Shown here: one piece after another, positions 1 to 6,294 of the stretch
How the letters are laid out: each line of letters opens with the position of its first letter
Position numbering within the stretch: the first letter of the stretch is position 1
Source of the DNA: JAYEJW01 sp034716535
GTDB taxonomy: Bacteria > Pseudomonadota > Gammaproteobacteria > Chromatiales > Chromatiaceae
NCBI GenBank assembly: GCA_034716535.1
Contig: JAYEJW010000498.1
Location: 1-7,707, forward strand
Direction of reading: 5' to 3'
DNA length: 7,707 bases
Program-made: the position numbers and the translations under genes
Notes under the pieces: generated by a model
What the model saw: the letters and a program-made list of their open reading frames with translations, nothing else
What the model was told of the DNA's origin: nothing
Database searches by the model: none

Positions 1-206
1 CGTTTCTTGAGCTGTCGTGCATATTCCGGGCCGAATCGGTTACACCATTGCCGAGTGGATTCATAGGAGACTGTTATTCCTCGTTTCGCCAGAAGGTCTT
101 CCACATCCCGAAAGCTCAGACAGAAGCGATGATACAGCCAAACGGCGTGACTGATTATCGTCGGAGGGAAACGGTATCCATGGTATAACTGCTTAGCGTC
201 TTTCAT
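1..206 (-). CDS. IS6-family transposase, N-terminal fragment (cut by window edge)
   Basis: Reading leftward from ATG at 206-204 gives 68 codons and two extra bases with no stop. The protein begins MKDAKQLYHGYRFPPTIISH and continues with an AVWLYHRFCLSFRDVEDLLA segment and a VSYESTRQWCNRFGPEYAR segment. This is the N-terminal helix-turn-helix of IS6-family transposases: the R-FP-EII opening, the S-RDVE--L--RG core and the recognition helix with -RQWC-KFGP-YAR. The DDE catalytic domain would lie beyond base 1. The 40 bases between the IS tip and the ATG fit the short leader usual in this family. The gene points away from the defence-like genes, so it is a neighbour and not an operon member. Whether it is intact cannot be seen. 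Confidence 0.9.
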   Translation of the reverse strand, partial: MKDAKQLYHGYRFPPTIISHAVWLYHRFCLSFRDVEDLLAKRGITVSYESTRQWCNRFGPEYARQLKK

Positions 207-226
207 GCCTACAGCCTGACCGATTT

Positions 227-246
227 GGCGCTAATTTGACAGTACC
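227..246 (-). repeat. Putative terminal inverted repeat of the IS6 element
   Basis: On the minus strand this reads GGTACTGTCAAATTAGCGCC and sits 20 bases upstream of the transposase start codon. It resembles IS6-family ends, which typically begin GG-(C/T/A)-CTGT followed by a CAAA tract. The matching end is not in the window. I scanned for another copy and saw none, so this cannot be confirmed by pairing. Confidence 0.65.
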
Positions 247-273
247 ATAGCGCCAGCGTTTCGCAATTTTAGA

Positions 274-314
274 TTCGATCTCGGTTACGTAATTTGGTAG
301 TGTTCAAGATCGAA
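274..314. promoter_or_regulatory. Inverted repeat in the leader of the CHAT operon, possible operator
   Basis: TTCGATCT at 274-281 is repeated inverted as AGATCGAA at 307-314, with 25 bases between. It lies in the 99-base leader between the IS tip and the protease start, where a promoter or operator would be expected. I could not pick out a convincing -35/-10 pair here. The arms are short, so chance is a real possibility. No terminator or RNA gene is visible in 247-345. Confidence 0.2.
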
Positions 315-330
315 ACCCGGCCGCGGCGTT

Positions 331-336
331 AAGAGG
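331..336 (+). promoter_or_regulatory. Shine-Dalgarno site of the CHAT protease gene
   Basis: AAGAGG lies 9 bases before the ATG at 346. It supports that start over later in-frame ATGs. Confidence 0.6.
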
Positions 337-345
337 TTTTCATCG

Positions 346-3093
346 ATGAACGATCCCGAGACAACCAGGGGCTCAGACCCTCAACCCATCGACGAGGACG
401 AAGCCAAGGGCCACATCGTCTACCTGCGCACGATCCTGGAGGCGGACAACGCGGACGAACGCAAGGCGCCGCTTGCCGAAGCCTTTCTCCGATACGGATT
501 ACGTTTCATAATAAGTCTGCAATACCTGAAGCAGGAGGAGGGCGATCCCGGGGCAGCGAAATTCGGTGCGATACTGGACGAGTCCCATGAAATGTTTCTC
601 GAATGGCTCGCGGGCGAAAGGATCAGTGACCGTGCCGACGAACCGGAGCGCAGAGCTGTCGCGGCAAAGATGGTCCTTGACGCCGGGCTTGAAGACCTGA
701 AGAGATTAGCGGCGCAAGCAATCCTGGCTCTGCCCGAAGGACACCCTCTGCGGGATGAGGATGCTGCAAAAAAGACGTTGATAGAACTCTACGATGACGC
801 GCTCCGCACGGGCGACGCTACTCTGCAGATTCTCGTGATTCGAAGCCTAATCGAATACAACTTGGCCAGCCCGGAACGGCAACTCGATCTGATCGCCGAA
901 GGCAAGGAAGTCGTGAACCAGGTGGAAGACAGCAAGATACGCCGGAATTTCTGGGTGATTGCCATGCAGGTCTACGGGATGCGGGTTATCGATACCCGGA
1001 ATGACGAAGACAAAACGGACTGTTTGCTGTGGCAGGAGCTCGCAGCCGCGGCGTGCGAGCAGCTTCAGCAGATTGGCGGGCCGGAGCGGCTGCAGGCCAA
1101 GAATTTGTTGAGCCTTGCGACGATATTCGCCTCGGCGGACGAGCCGCGGAAGGCGGCCGACCACTATAGAGATGTTCTCGAAATCGACGATGCGGATATG
1201 TCCACTCACCTTATAGCGGCGCAAATCGAAAGCCGGTTTCGTCTCCGCCTGTCCGAATACGAGCGGGTCGTTGAAGCGCTGACCCCGCTCGCCAGGGAGT
1301 TCGAGACTGCCTACCTGGCTGCCATCGATGCGCGCGAAATCGAATCAGCCGGCGATGCATTCACAGAAGTAATGAACAACCTCGCCTTCGCCTGCGCTTT
1401 TCTGGATCGCTGGGGCGAGGCCGTGAAGTATCTCGAGCACAGCAAGAGTCTCCGGCTGCGCTACCAGAGCACCGTCCGGACGCGGCCGGAGGGCCGCCCA
1501 ATTCTGGATCTCGAGCGGCGGTTACACGCGCTGTCCCGCGGCGTGGCCATTCAAGACCTCCCGGCTTCAACAGGGGCCGCAGAAGATTGGCTCCGGAAAG
1601 ACATTTCGGCGCACGCTAGCGTGCTGGAAGAATACCGGAAGGTCCGGCCCAGCCTGCCCGATGATGTTCTCGCAGCGCCGTCCATCGGAGAAATCGCCGC
1701 GCAACTCGCGGATTACGAAGCCGTACTCTCGATAGGCACCGGACAACGCGGGACGATGCTCGGGCTGATCCGCTCCGGCGACACAGGCCATCCCTCGGCC
1801 TGCAGAATCATTCAAGAATGTGACGAGGTGTGGATCGCAGAACTCATCACGCGAAATCAGGGCGGGTGGTCCATGGTGCTCGATGAAGACCCGGAGGCTC
1901 CCGATCCGCGATCGGAACTAAAATTTGTCCTAGAACAAATCGACGCGCACGTCGGCCGCTTTCTCGAAGAGGCTCTCCGCGACTCGCCGGTGCGGCGCGT
2001 CACGATCATCCCAGCTTTCTTTTATTTCCTGGTGCCGCTCTGGGCGCTTCCATCACTCGCCAGGTTCGACGTGAAGGTTTCCGCCAGCGCGGCGCACTTT
2101 TTCCGGTCTTCGCAGCCCGGAAGACCCGCGACCCGAAAAGCGCTGGTGGCCGGAAATCCGACTCTCGATCTCCCCTTTGCCGACTTCGAGTCCGTCGAAG
2201 TGGCTCGTCGGCTGCACGGCGTGGGAATCGATATGGAGACATTCAGCAGAAGCGAAGCGACTCAAGACACACTTGAAAAGGCCATGGAGAGCTCGGGGAT
2301 TCTCCACTTCGCTGGTCACGGACGCACGGCGCCGCTCGAGCCTCTCGAGTCGGCTCTCCTCGTCCACCCAGACTGGGAAAAAATGCCGGTCGAACAGGGA
2401 GAGGGACTCGAAGCACTTGCGGAAAAAGTCGAGACCTGGCGGGAGGTCGACGAAGACACGCGCGAAGCGAGGATCCCCGGAGTCGGGCGCCTGGTCGAGC
2501 GGCTTAATGCCAAGTCGCGAAATGTCATCGAGCGCAGCCTCGATTACGCGGAGAAAGGCACGCTCTTGAACGAATACGGAGAAGGCGGACCGCTGCGATG
2601 CGCCGAAATGTGGACGGCTGGTGATCTGATGGTGAGCAGTTCAGTCATGAATTGCTCGCTGGCATTTCTCTCGGCCTGCAGCACGGGTCTCGGCGGCATG
2701 TTGAGCCACGCGGAAAGGGCCGGTCTGCCCGCAGCCCTTCAAATGGCCGGGATCAGCACAGTGGTTTGCAGCCTGTGGCCAGTGAGCGACCGGTTCACTG
2801 CACTTTACGTCGACCTGTTTTACGAAGCCCTGGCGGCCGCCGAACCCAGCATCGATGTCGCGACGCTGGTGCGACAGGTGGGCCGGCAACTGCAGAAAAT
2901 GAAGCGCGAGACCGCCGCGGAACACGTCGAACAGTTGGCGGCCACCGCCGAGGATTTATGGATCGAACTTCAGCTCAGCGCCTACGCCGAGAAATTGAAA
3001 TCGGGCGATGCCGAACCTTTTCGCTTTGCCTATGACTGGGCTTCCTTTTACGTCGTGGGAGCAGGCAGGTTTTCATTTTCACTTGGAGGATAG
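346..3093 (+). CDS. TPR-CHAT domain caspase-fold protease
   Basis: This 915-residue cytoplasmic protein has no signal peptide or clear membrane segment. Its N-terminal half is almost wholly helical with TPR-like units, clearest at about residues 250-285 (ATIFASADEPRKAADHYRDV) and 343-373 (LAFACAFLDRWGEAVKYLEH). The C-terminal half is a CHAT domain (caspase HetF associated with TPRs). Its marks are a VTIIPAFFYFLVPLWALP strand-loop near 550-570, a KALVAGNP strand near 598-605, the catalytic histidine in HFAGHG (His658), the catalytic cysteine in LSACSTG (Cys778), a V-SLWPVSD segment after it, and a DWASFYVVGAG end typical of CHAT proteins. Both dyad residues are present, so activity is expected. 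About 120 residues separate His from Cys, longer than in a compact caspase fold, with a charged helical insert near 685-745. TPR-CHAT proteins act as ligand-gated proteases in known cases such as Csx29; the trigger and substrate here are unknown. The coupled hydrolase downstream is the obvious partner (inference). Confidence 0.9.
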   Translation: MNDPETTRGSDPQPIDEDEAKGHIVYLRTILEADNADERKAPLAEAFLRYGLRFIISLQYLKQEEGDPGAAKFGAILDESHEMFLEWLAGERISDRADEPERRAVAAKMVLDAGLEDLKRLAAQAILALPEGHPLRDEDAAKKTLIELYDDALRTGDATLQILVIRSLIEYNLASPERQLDLIAEGKEVVNQVEDSKIRRNFWVIAMQVYGMRVIDTRNDEDKTDCLLWQELAAAACEQLQQIGGPERLQAKNLLSLATIFASADEPRKAADHYRDVLEIDDADMSTHLIAAQIESRFRLRLSEYERVVEALTPLAREFETAYLAAIDAREIESAGDAFTEVMNNLAFACAFLDRWGEAVKYLEHSKSLRLRYQSTVRTRPEGRPILDLERRLHALSRGVAIQDLPASTGAAEDWLRKDISAHASVLEEYRKVRPSLPDDVLAAPSIGEIAAQLADYEAVLSIGTGQRGTMLGLIRSGDTGHPSACRIIQECDEVWIAELITRNQGGWSMVLDEDPEAPDPRSELKFVLEQIDAHVGRFLEEALRDSPVRRVTIIPAFFYFLVPLWALPSLARFDVKVSASAAHFFRSSQPGRPATRKALVAGNPTLDLPFADFESVEVARRLHGVGIDMETFSRSEATQDTLEKAMESSGILHFAGHGRTAPLEPLESALLVHPDWEKMPVEQGEGLEALAEKVETWREVDEDTREARIPGVGRLVERLNAKSRNVIERSLDYAEKGTLLNEYGEGGPLRCAEMWTAGDLMVSSSVMNCSLAFLSACSTGLGGMLSHAERAGLPAALQMAGISTVVCSLWPVSDRFTALYVDLFYEALAAAEPSIDVATLVRQVGRQLQKMKRETAAEHVEQLAATAEDLWIELQLSAYAEKLKSGDAEPFRFAYDWASFYVVGAGRFSFSLGG
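3085..3090 (+). promoter_or_regulatory. Shine-Dalgarno site inside the end of the protease gene
   Basis: GGAGGA forms the last two sense codons (Gly-Gly) of the CHAT gene and lies 6 bases before the TTG at 3097. This near-consensus site decides the non-ATG start of the next gene and implies translational coupling of the two proteins. Confidence 0.85.
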
Positions 3094-3096
3094 ACG

Positions 3097-4380
3097 TTGG
3101 ACGAAGCACAACAATTGATTCAAGCGGTCGCCGGCTGCTACGAGGAACTCCCCGATCTCATCGGGACAGACTGGCAGGCATTCGAAGGCGAGCTGACGAT
3201 CCTGATGCGCCTGCTCGAGAGCCCCGATGAAAATACGGCGTCGGTGCATCGGTGCATCATCGAATTGTTCAAAAAACATCCGAAGGCCTACCAGCGGCTG
3301 GCAAAAGAACTGGCCGCCGTGATGCCCGAGCGCACGCGGGGACAGCAGCGCAGCCTGGCCGAGTCCCCGGCCGGCTCGGCGAAAATGGACCGGTACATTT
3401 CCGTGCCCGTTTACTTCGGAACGGATCGCCAACCCAGCGCGCCCGCGGACGGAAGGCCGACCTTCAGCGGACTGCGGGCCAAGAATGGCAAAGTCAGTTT
3501 CGGAGTCGCCCAGGTCAGCATCCCGGACGACCACAAGATGGGCAAATTGGAGAAACCCACGTTCTGGAAGCTGCAGTTCCGGGCGGATCCCGCCAAGCAC
3601 GTCGTGTTGCTCGATGTCGAAGTGTTCGACGAAGACGCCTTTGCCGGCCGCGCCCGGAAAGCTCTCGCCGCCGCCGGAAGAAACGAAGCGCTCGTTTTTG
3701 TGCATGGATACAATGTCGATTTCGACGATGCCCTCATTCGGGCCGCGCAAGTGGCCTACGACCTTCACTTTAACGGCCTCACACTGGCGTACAGTTGGCC
3801 GTCGGAAGGGGACGTAAAGAAGTACACTATCGACGAAGCGAACATCATCTGGACGCGTCCGCACTTCAAGGAATTTCTCAGGACCACGATGACCCGGCTG
3901 GGCGTGGACACGGTCCACGTAATCGCACACAGCATGGGCAACCGTGCTCTCGCAGATATCATTCCGAATCTCGACCCGGCCCAGCTGCCGGACGGTGCAG
4001 CCCGATTGAGGGAGGTGATCTTTACAGCTCCCGACATCGACGCGGGTACCTTTCACCAGCTCGCGGCGAAGTTTCACGGCAAAGCCGAGCGCTTTACGCT
4101 TTACGCTTCGTCAAACGACAAGGCCCTTCTCGCCTCAAAAACCGTGCACAAGTACGCGCGGGCCGGCGATGCCGGCAAACATCTCGTCGTGACCCAGGGA
4201 CTCGACACCGTCGACGCATCGCAGCTCGATACTAGCCTGATGGGACACTCCTATTACGGCGACAACCGCTCCGTGGTCAGCGACCTCCTCCAACTCATCT
4301 GTCACGGACGCGCCCCCCAAGAACGCGGACTCGAAAAGAGAGAAAAGTCCGGCGCGCCCTACTGGATCTTCAGCGCGTGA
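3097..4380 (+). CDS. Alpha/beta hydrolase, DUF900-like, with N-terminal helical domain
   Basis: The protein has 427 residues from a TTG start that is 3 bases after the CHAT stop. That start is chosen because GGAGGA lies 6 bases before it; the next good ATG (Met76) would remove a whole domain. Residues 1-75 form a small, probably helical domain (DWQAFEGELTILMRLLE, then FKKHPKAYQRLAKEL) that I cannot assign to a family. Residues 77-97 form a basic, flexible linker (PERTRGQQRSLAESPAGSAK). From about 100 on is a serine hydrolase: a YFGTDR opening strand, FVHGYN with the oxyanion region (His203-Asn206), the nucleophile elbow AHSMGN (Ser279), an acid in TAPDID (Asp313 or Asp315) and a late histidine in GHSYYGD (His384). 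This order matches the DUF900 alpha/beta hydrolases. The C-terminus APYWIFSA looks complete. No signal peptide is seen, so it is probably cytoplasmic. The substrate is unknown: lipid, ester and peptide are all possible. It is likely the effector or target of the upstream protease (inference). Confidence 0.88.
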   Translation: MDEAQQLIQAVAGCYEELPDLIGTDWQAFEGELTILMRLLESPDENTASVHRCIIELFKKHPKAYQRLAKELAAVMPERTRGQQRSLAESPAGSAKMDRYISVPVYFGTDRQPSAPADGRPTFSGLRAKNGKVSFGVAQVSIPDDHKMGKLEKPTFWKLQFRADPAKHVVLLDVEVFDEDAFAGRARKALAAAGRNEALVFVHGYNVDFDDALIRAAQVAYDLHFNGLTLAYSWPSEGDVKKYTIDEANIIWTRPHFKEFLRTTMTRLGVDTVHVIAHSMGNRALADIIPNLDPAQLPDGAARLREVIFTAPDIDAGTFHQLAAKFHGKAERFTLYASSNDKALLASKTVHKYARAGDAGKHLVVTQGLDTVDASQLDTSLMGHSYYGDNRSVVSDLLQLICHGRAPQERGLEKREKSGAPYWIFSA

Positions 4381-4407
4381 GGAAGGGGCGTTCGGTGCTG
4401 TATCGGG

Positions 4408-4968
4408 CATACCAAAGACAGTCTCTGGAGCATTGATCTGTTTCGTTGCGAGTCCATTTTGCTCAAGACCCACTGGGTGCTCGTGGTCATGGACCAATTT
4501 ACCCGGCGCATCATTGGCTTTGGCGTGCACGCCGGTGATGTGGACGGTGCGGCCTTGTGCCGAATGTTCAACACCGCCATCTCAATCAAGGGTGTTACAA
4601 AATATCTCAGCTCAGACAACGATCCGTTATTCCTGTACCACCGATGGCAAGCCAACTTGCGGATTCTGGGCGTTAATGAGATTAAGACTGTCCCGTACAC
4701 ACCTCGTTCGCATCCCTTTGTTGAGCGACTGATCGGGACCATTCGTCGCGAATACCTTGATCATAAATTCTTCTGGAATGTCTGCGATCTGGAGAGAAAG
4801 CTGGAAGAGTTCCGACAGTATTACAACGCTCATCGTATGCATACTTCGCTCGGTGACGATACGCCATCAGAAATCTGCGGCAAAACCATTATCCGCCGTG
4901 CCAACCTCAACCAATTTCGGTGGAAGTCTCATTGCCGCGGGCTATACCAGTTACCCGTAGCTGCCTGA
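4408..4968 (+). pseudogene. DDE (rve) transposase remnant, 5'-truncated
   Basis: The frame is open from just after the hydrolase stop. Recognisable transposase begins near DSLWSIDLFRCES (about 4417) and runs to RGLYQLPVAA and a TGA at 4966-4968. It is an integrase-core (rve) domain as in IS3/IS481-like and similar transposases: first Asp in SIDLF (codon 4435), second Asp in SSDNDPLF (codon 4615), Glu in PFVERLIGT (codon 4723). The 35 residues between the last two give DD35E spacing. YYNAHRMHTSLGDDTP is the usual closing motif. The N-terminal DNA-binding half, commonly 100 residues or more, is absent, and no plausible ATG or ribosome site opens the remaining part; a TTG at 4459 would remove the first Asp. 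It is therefore a dead fragment. The 5' breakpoint lies between 4381 and about 4414. I could not find the element's terminal repeat in the bases after the stop. Confidence 0.87.
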
Positions 4969-5097
4969 ATAACAATTCGCCACACACAGGTGGAAGTGGC
5001 AGTATAGCCATACGGTTGCTCTCCCGCTCATACGGAGTGTTCAACTTCCCGACAATCTTTGGTAATTTCTTTCAAGACGAACGCAGAGGAGAGCGAT
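4969..5097. other. Non-coding stretch between transposase remnant and module 2
   Basis: These 129 bases hold no convincing gene. They presumably contain the 3' end of the broken insertion sequence followed by the leader and promoter of the next operon. A weak pair, TTCAAC at 5040-5045 and TAATTT at 5063-5068 with a 17-base spacer, is well placed but each box matches consensus at only 3 of 6 positions, so I do not call a promoter. No terminator hairpin with a T-run is seen. Confidence 0.4.
5085..5093 (+). promoter_or_regulatory. Shine-Dalgarno site of the module 2 hydrolase
   Basis: AGAGGAGAG, with its GGAG core ending 6 bases before ATG at 5098, fixes that codon as the start. An in-frame TTG at 5059 has no comparable site and would add 13 residues of non-conserved sequence before the first beta-strand. 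Confidence 0.8.
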
Positions 5098-6294
5098 ATG
5101 CCTGTAGTATTTGTACATGGAGTCAGCAACCGTGATACGCCCGAGTATCGAGACAACACCCGTGCCCGGGATGCTTTCCTGCGTACCTACGTCGTTCCTC
5201 ACTTTGTAAAACAAGCGATCGAAGTGGCGATTCTTAACCCGTATTGGGGCGATCACGGCGTCAAATTTCGTTGGGGCAATGCCTCTTTACCCGAATCTTT
5301 CGACCCCATGGAGACCTTCGGCGCGGGGCTTGGCCCCGCGCACCTGCGCATTGGGGGGGATATCGTCGCACCGCTTGGCCCAGCAGCAGCCGATATTGTC
5401 ACGATCGCCCAGCGCTCACTGGCTGATGCCATTGACGTAGTATGGGCGGCGGCGTTACCAGAGGTTGAGACACCCGAGCAAGCTGAAGCGTTAGCTGAGA
5501 GTTCCCGCAGGGCTTTCGACTACGCTGCCGCGCAGCCTAAGCCCCCGTGGCTTGCGACCGCCAACAACGAGAATTTCGTTGACCTGCTGCTCGAGCACGT
5601 TGAGAGCTACGACCAGGAGAATGTCCCGGCGGCGCCCGGCGAAGAGGTACGCTGGGAGAGCTTTGGTGCAGGGTCGCTGCTCGACGACTTGAAAGAGGGC
5701 GCAAGCCGCATCATGGAGCTTGTGCCCACAGCGATGAGCACGGTTGCTACCACCCTAGGCCGCAAAAAGTTGCATTTGGGCGCTTCGATGTTTCTCGGTG
5801 ATGTGTTCCAGTACTTGACCCGGCGCGGCGAGCGCGAGAACCCCGGGCCAATCGTTTCGACAGTGTTGAACGCTTTTCACACCGCCAACGCGAAGCGCAG
5901 CGACACTGATCCACTCATCGTCATCGGTCACAGCCTCGGCGGAGTGGTGTCCTATGATATCCTGACCTACTTCCAACCAGATCTCGAAGTCGATGTATTT
6001 ATGACTGTCGGCTCGCAAGTCGCGTTGTTTGAGGAGATGGGTATGTATAAACATCCGCCGGTGCCCGCCGACGCGCCGTCTGAACGCCTCGTGCGACCAG
6101 CCAACATAAAGCATTGGCTAAATGTCTTAGATCCAAATGATGCGTTTAGCTTTCGCGCCGAAGGCGTGTTTGAAGGGGTTACGGATTACGCCTATGAAAC
6201 GGGTTATGGGTTGACCCAGGCCCACGGTGGCTATTTTCACCGCCCGAGCTTTTACCGGCGCCTCGGTGAGCGCCTGGCGCAAGCGATACCGTGA
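5098..6294 (+). CDS. Alpha/beta hydrolase (lipase/esterase-like, GHSLGG) with large inserted lid
   Basis: The protein has 398 residues starting at the ATG with the strong ribosome site. It opens directly on the first core strand and oxyanion loop, MPVVFVHGVSN (His7-Gly8). The nucleophile elbow is VIGHSLGG (Ser279); likely acid residues are in VLDPNDAFSF (Asp345 or Asp348), and the likely catalytic His is in QAHGGYFH (His376). The order Ser-Asp-His fits the alpha/beta hydrolase fold. About 270 residues lie between the HG loop and the elbow. They include amphipathic helices (ADIVTIAQRSLADAIDVVWA and MELVPTAMSTVATTLG) that could be a lid or a lipid- or partner-binding region. The pattern recalls lipase-like or PGAP1-like hydrolases, but I cannot name a family. 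No signal peptide is seen. It overlaps the caspase gene by 4 bases, so the two are probably co-translated. It is not a close copy of the module 1 hydrolase: the elbows (AHSMGN versus GHSLGG) and the domain layouts differ. Confidence 0.84.
   Translation: MPVVFVHGVSNRDTPEYRDNTRARDAFLRTYVVPHFVKQAIEVAILNPYWGDHGVKFRWGNASLPESFDPMETFGAGLGPAHLRIGGDIVAPLGPAAADIVTIAQRSLADAIDVVWAAALPEVETPEQAEALAESSRRAFDYAAAQPKPPWLATANNENFVDLLLEHVESYDQENVPAAPGEEVRWESFGAGSLLDDLKEGASRIMELVPTAMSTVATTLGRKKLHLGASMFLGDVFQYLTRRGERENPGPIVSTVLNAFHTANAKRSDTDPLIVIGHSLGGVVSYDILTYFQPDLEVDVFMTVGSQVALFEEMGMYKHPPVPADAPSERLVRPANIKHWLNVLDPNDAFSFRAEGVFEGVTDYAYETGYGLTQAHGGYFHRPSFYRRLGERLAQAIP
5321..5341. repeat. Perfect 9-bp GC hairpin within the module 2 hydrolase gene
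   Basis: GCGCGGGGC (5321-5329) and GCCCCGCGC (5333-5341) are perfect inverted copies around a 3-base loop TTG. It is coding and specifies Gly-Ala-Gly-Leu-Gly-Pro-Ala. No T-run follows, so it is not an intrinsic terminator. It may be a by-product of GC-rich codons. Confidence 0.5.
6291..6294 (+). other. GTGA start-stop overlap between hydrolase and caspase genes
   Basis: The TGA of the hydrolase (6292-6294) shares two bases with the GTG start of the caspase gene (6291-6293). No good Shine-Dalgarno sequence precedes the GTG, so reinitiation by ribosomes finishing the hydrolase is the likely route. This would tie the amounts of the two proteins together. Confidence 0.75.

Larger units (their letters stand above)
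1..246 (-). mobile_element. IS6-family insertion sequence, one end only
   Basis: The first 246 bases read on the minus strand as the left end of an IS6-type element: a terminal tip GGTACTGTCAAATTAGCGCC (246 down to 227), then about 20 bases, then the transposase start. The rest of the element lies outside the window. IS6 elements have short inverted ends, one DDE transposase, and transpose replicatively, often leaving cointegrates and rearrangements. The exact tip at base 246 is inferred from the usual GG-TCTGTC-like IS6 ends, and the second end is needed to confirm it. The eight bases next to it (247-254, ATAGCGCC) would be one copy of the target duplication if the element is a simple insertion. 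Confidence 0.82.

Noticed and set aside
2177..2569. Plus-strand open frame inside the CHAT gene
   Set aside because: Its Ser/Arg-rich composition is typical of a shifted reading of GC-rich coding DNA, and it lies across the CHAT catalytic region.
3079..4077. Long minus-strand open frame (332 codons) opposite the module 1 hydrolase
   Set aside because: It lies wholly within the well-supported hydrolase gene, has low-complexity, Arg/Gly/His-rich composition and no recognisable motif. It is a GC-driven shadow frame.
346..4380. Type III-E CRISPR (Craspase) association for the TPR-CHAT protein
   Set aside because: No CRISPR repeats, Cas7-11-like gene or Csx30/Csx31-like gene is visible; only the general TPR-CHAT design is shared.
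4433..4732. Alternative plus-strand frame in the transposase remnant
   Set aside because: The DDE motifs are all in the other frame (4435, 4615, 4723); this one has no motif.
5040..5068. Possible promoter TTCAAC-17-TAATTT ahead of module 2
   Set aside because: Spacing is ideal, but each box matches consensus at only three of six positions, so it is not distinguishable from chance.
5755..6114. Minus-strand open frame opposite the module 2 hydrolase
   Set aside because: It covers the GHSLGG-encoding region on the opposite strand, and no domain or ribosome site supports it.
3097..6294. A gasdermin effector next to the caspase-like proteases
   Set aside because: Both partner genes show clear serine-hydrolase motifs (HG loops, AHSMGN and GHSLGG elbows, late histidines), and no gasdermin-like protein is present.
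3097..6294. The two hydrolases as a recent tandem duplication
   Set aside because: Both happen to have the nucleophile serine at residue 279, but the elbow sequence, domain layout and flanking motifs differ, so the shared number is a coincidence.
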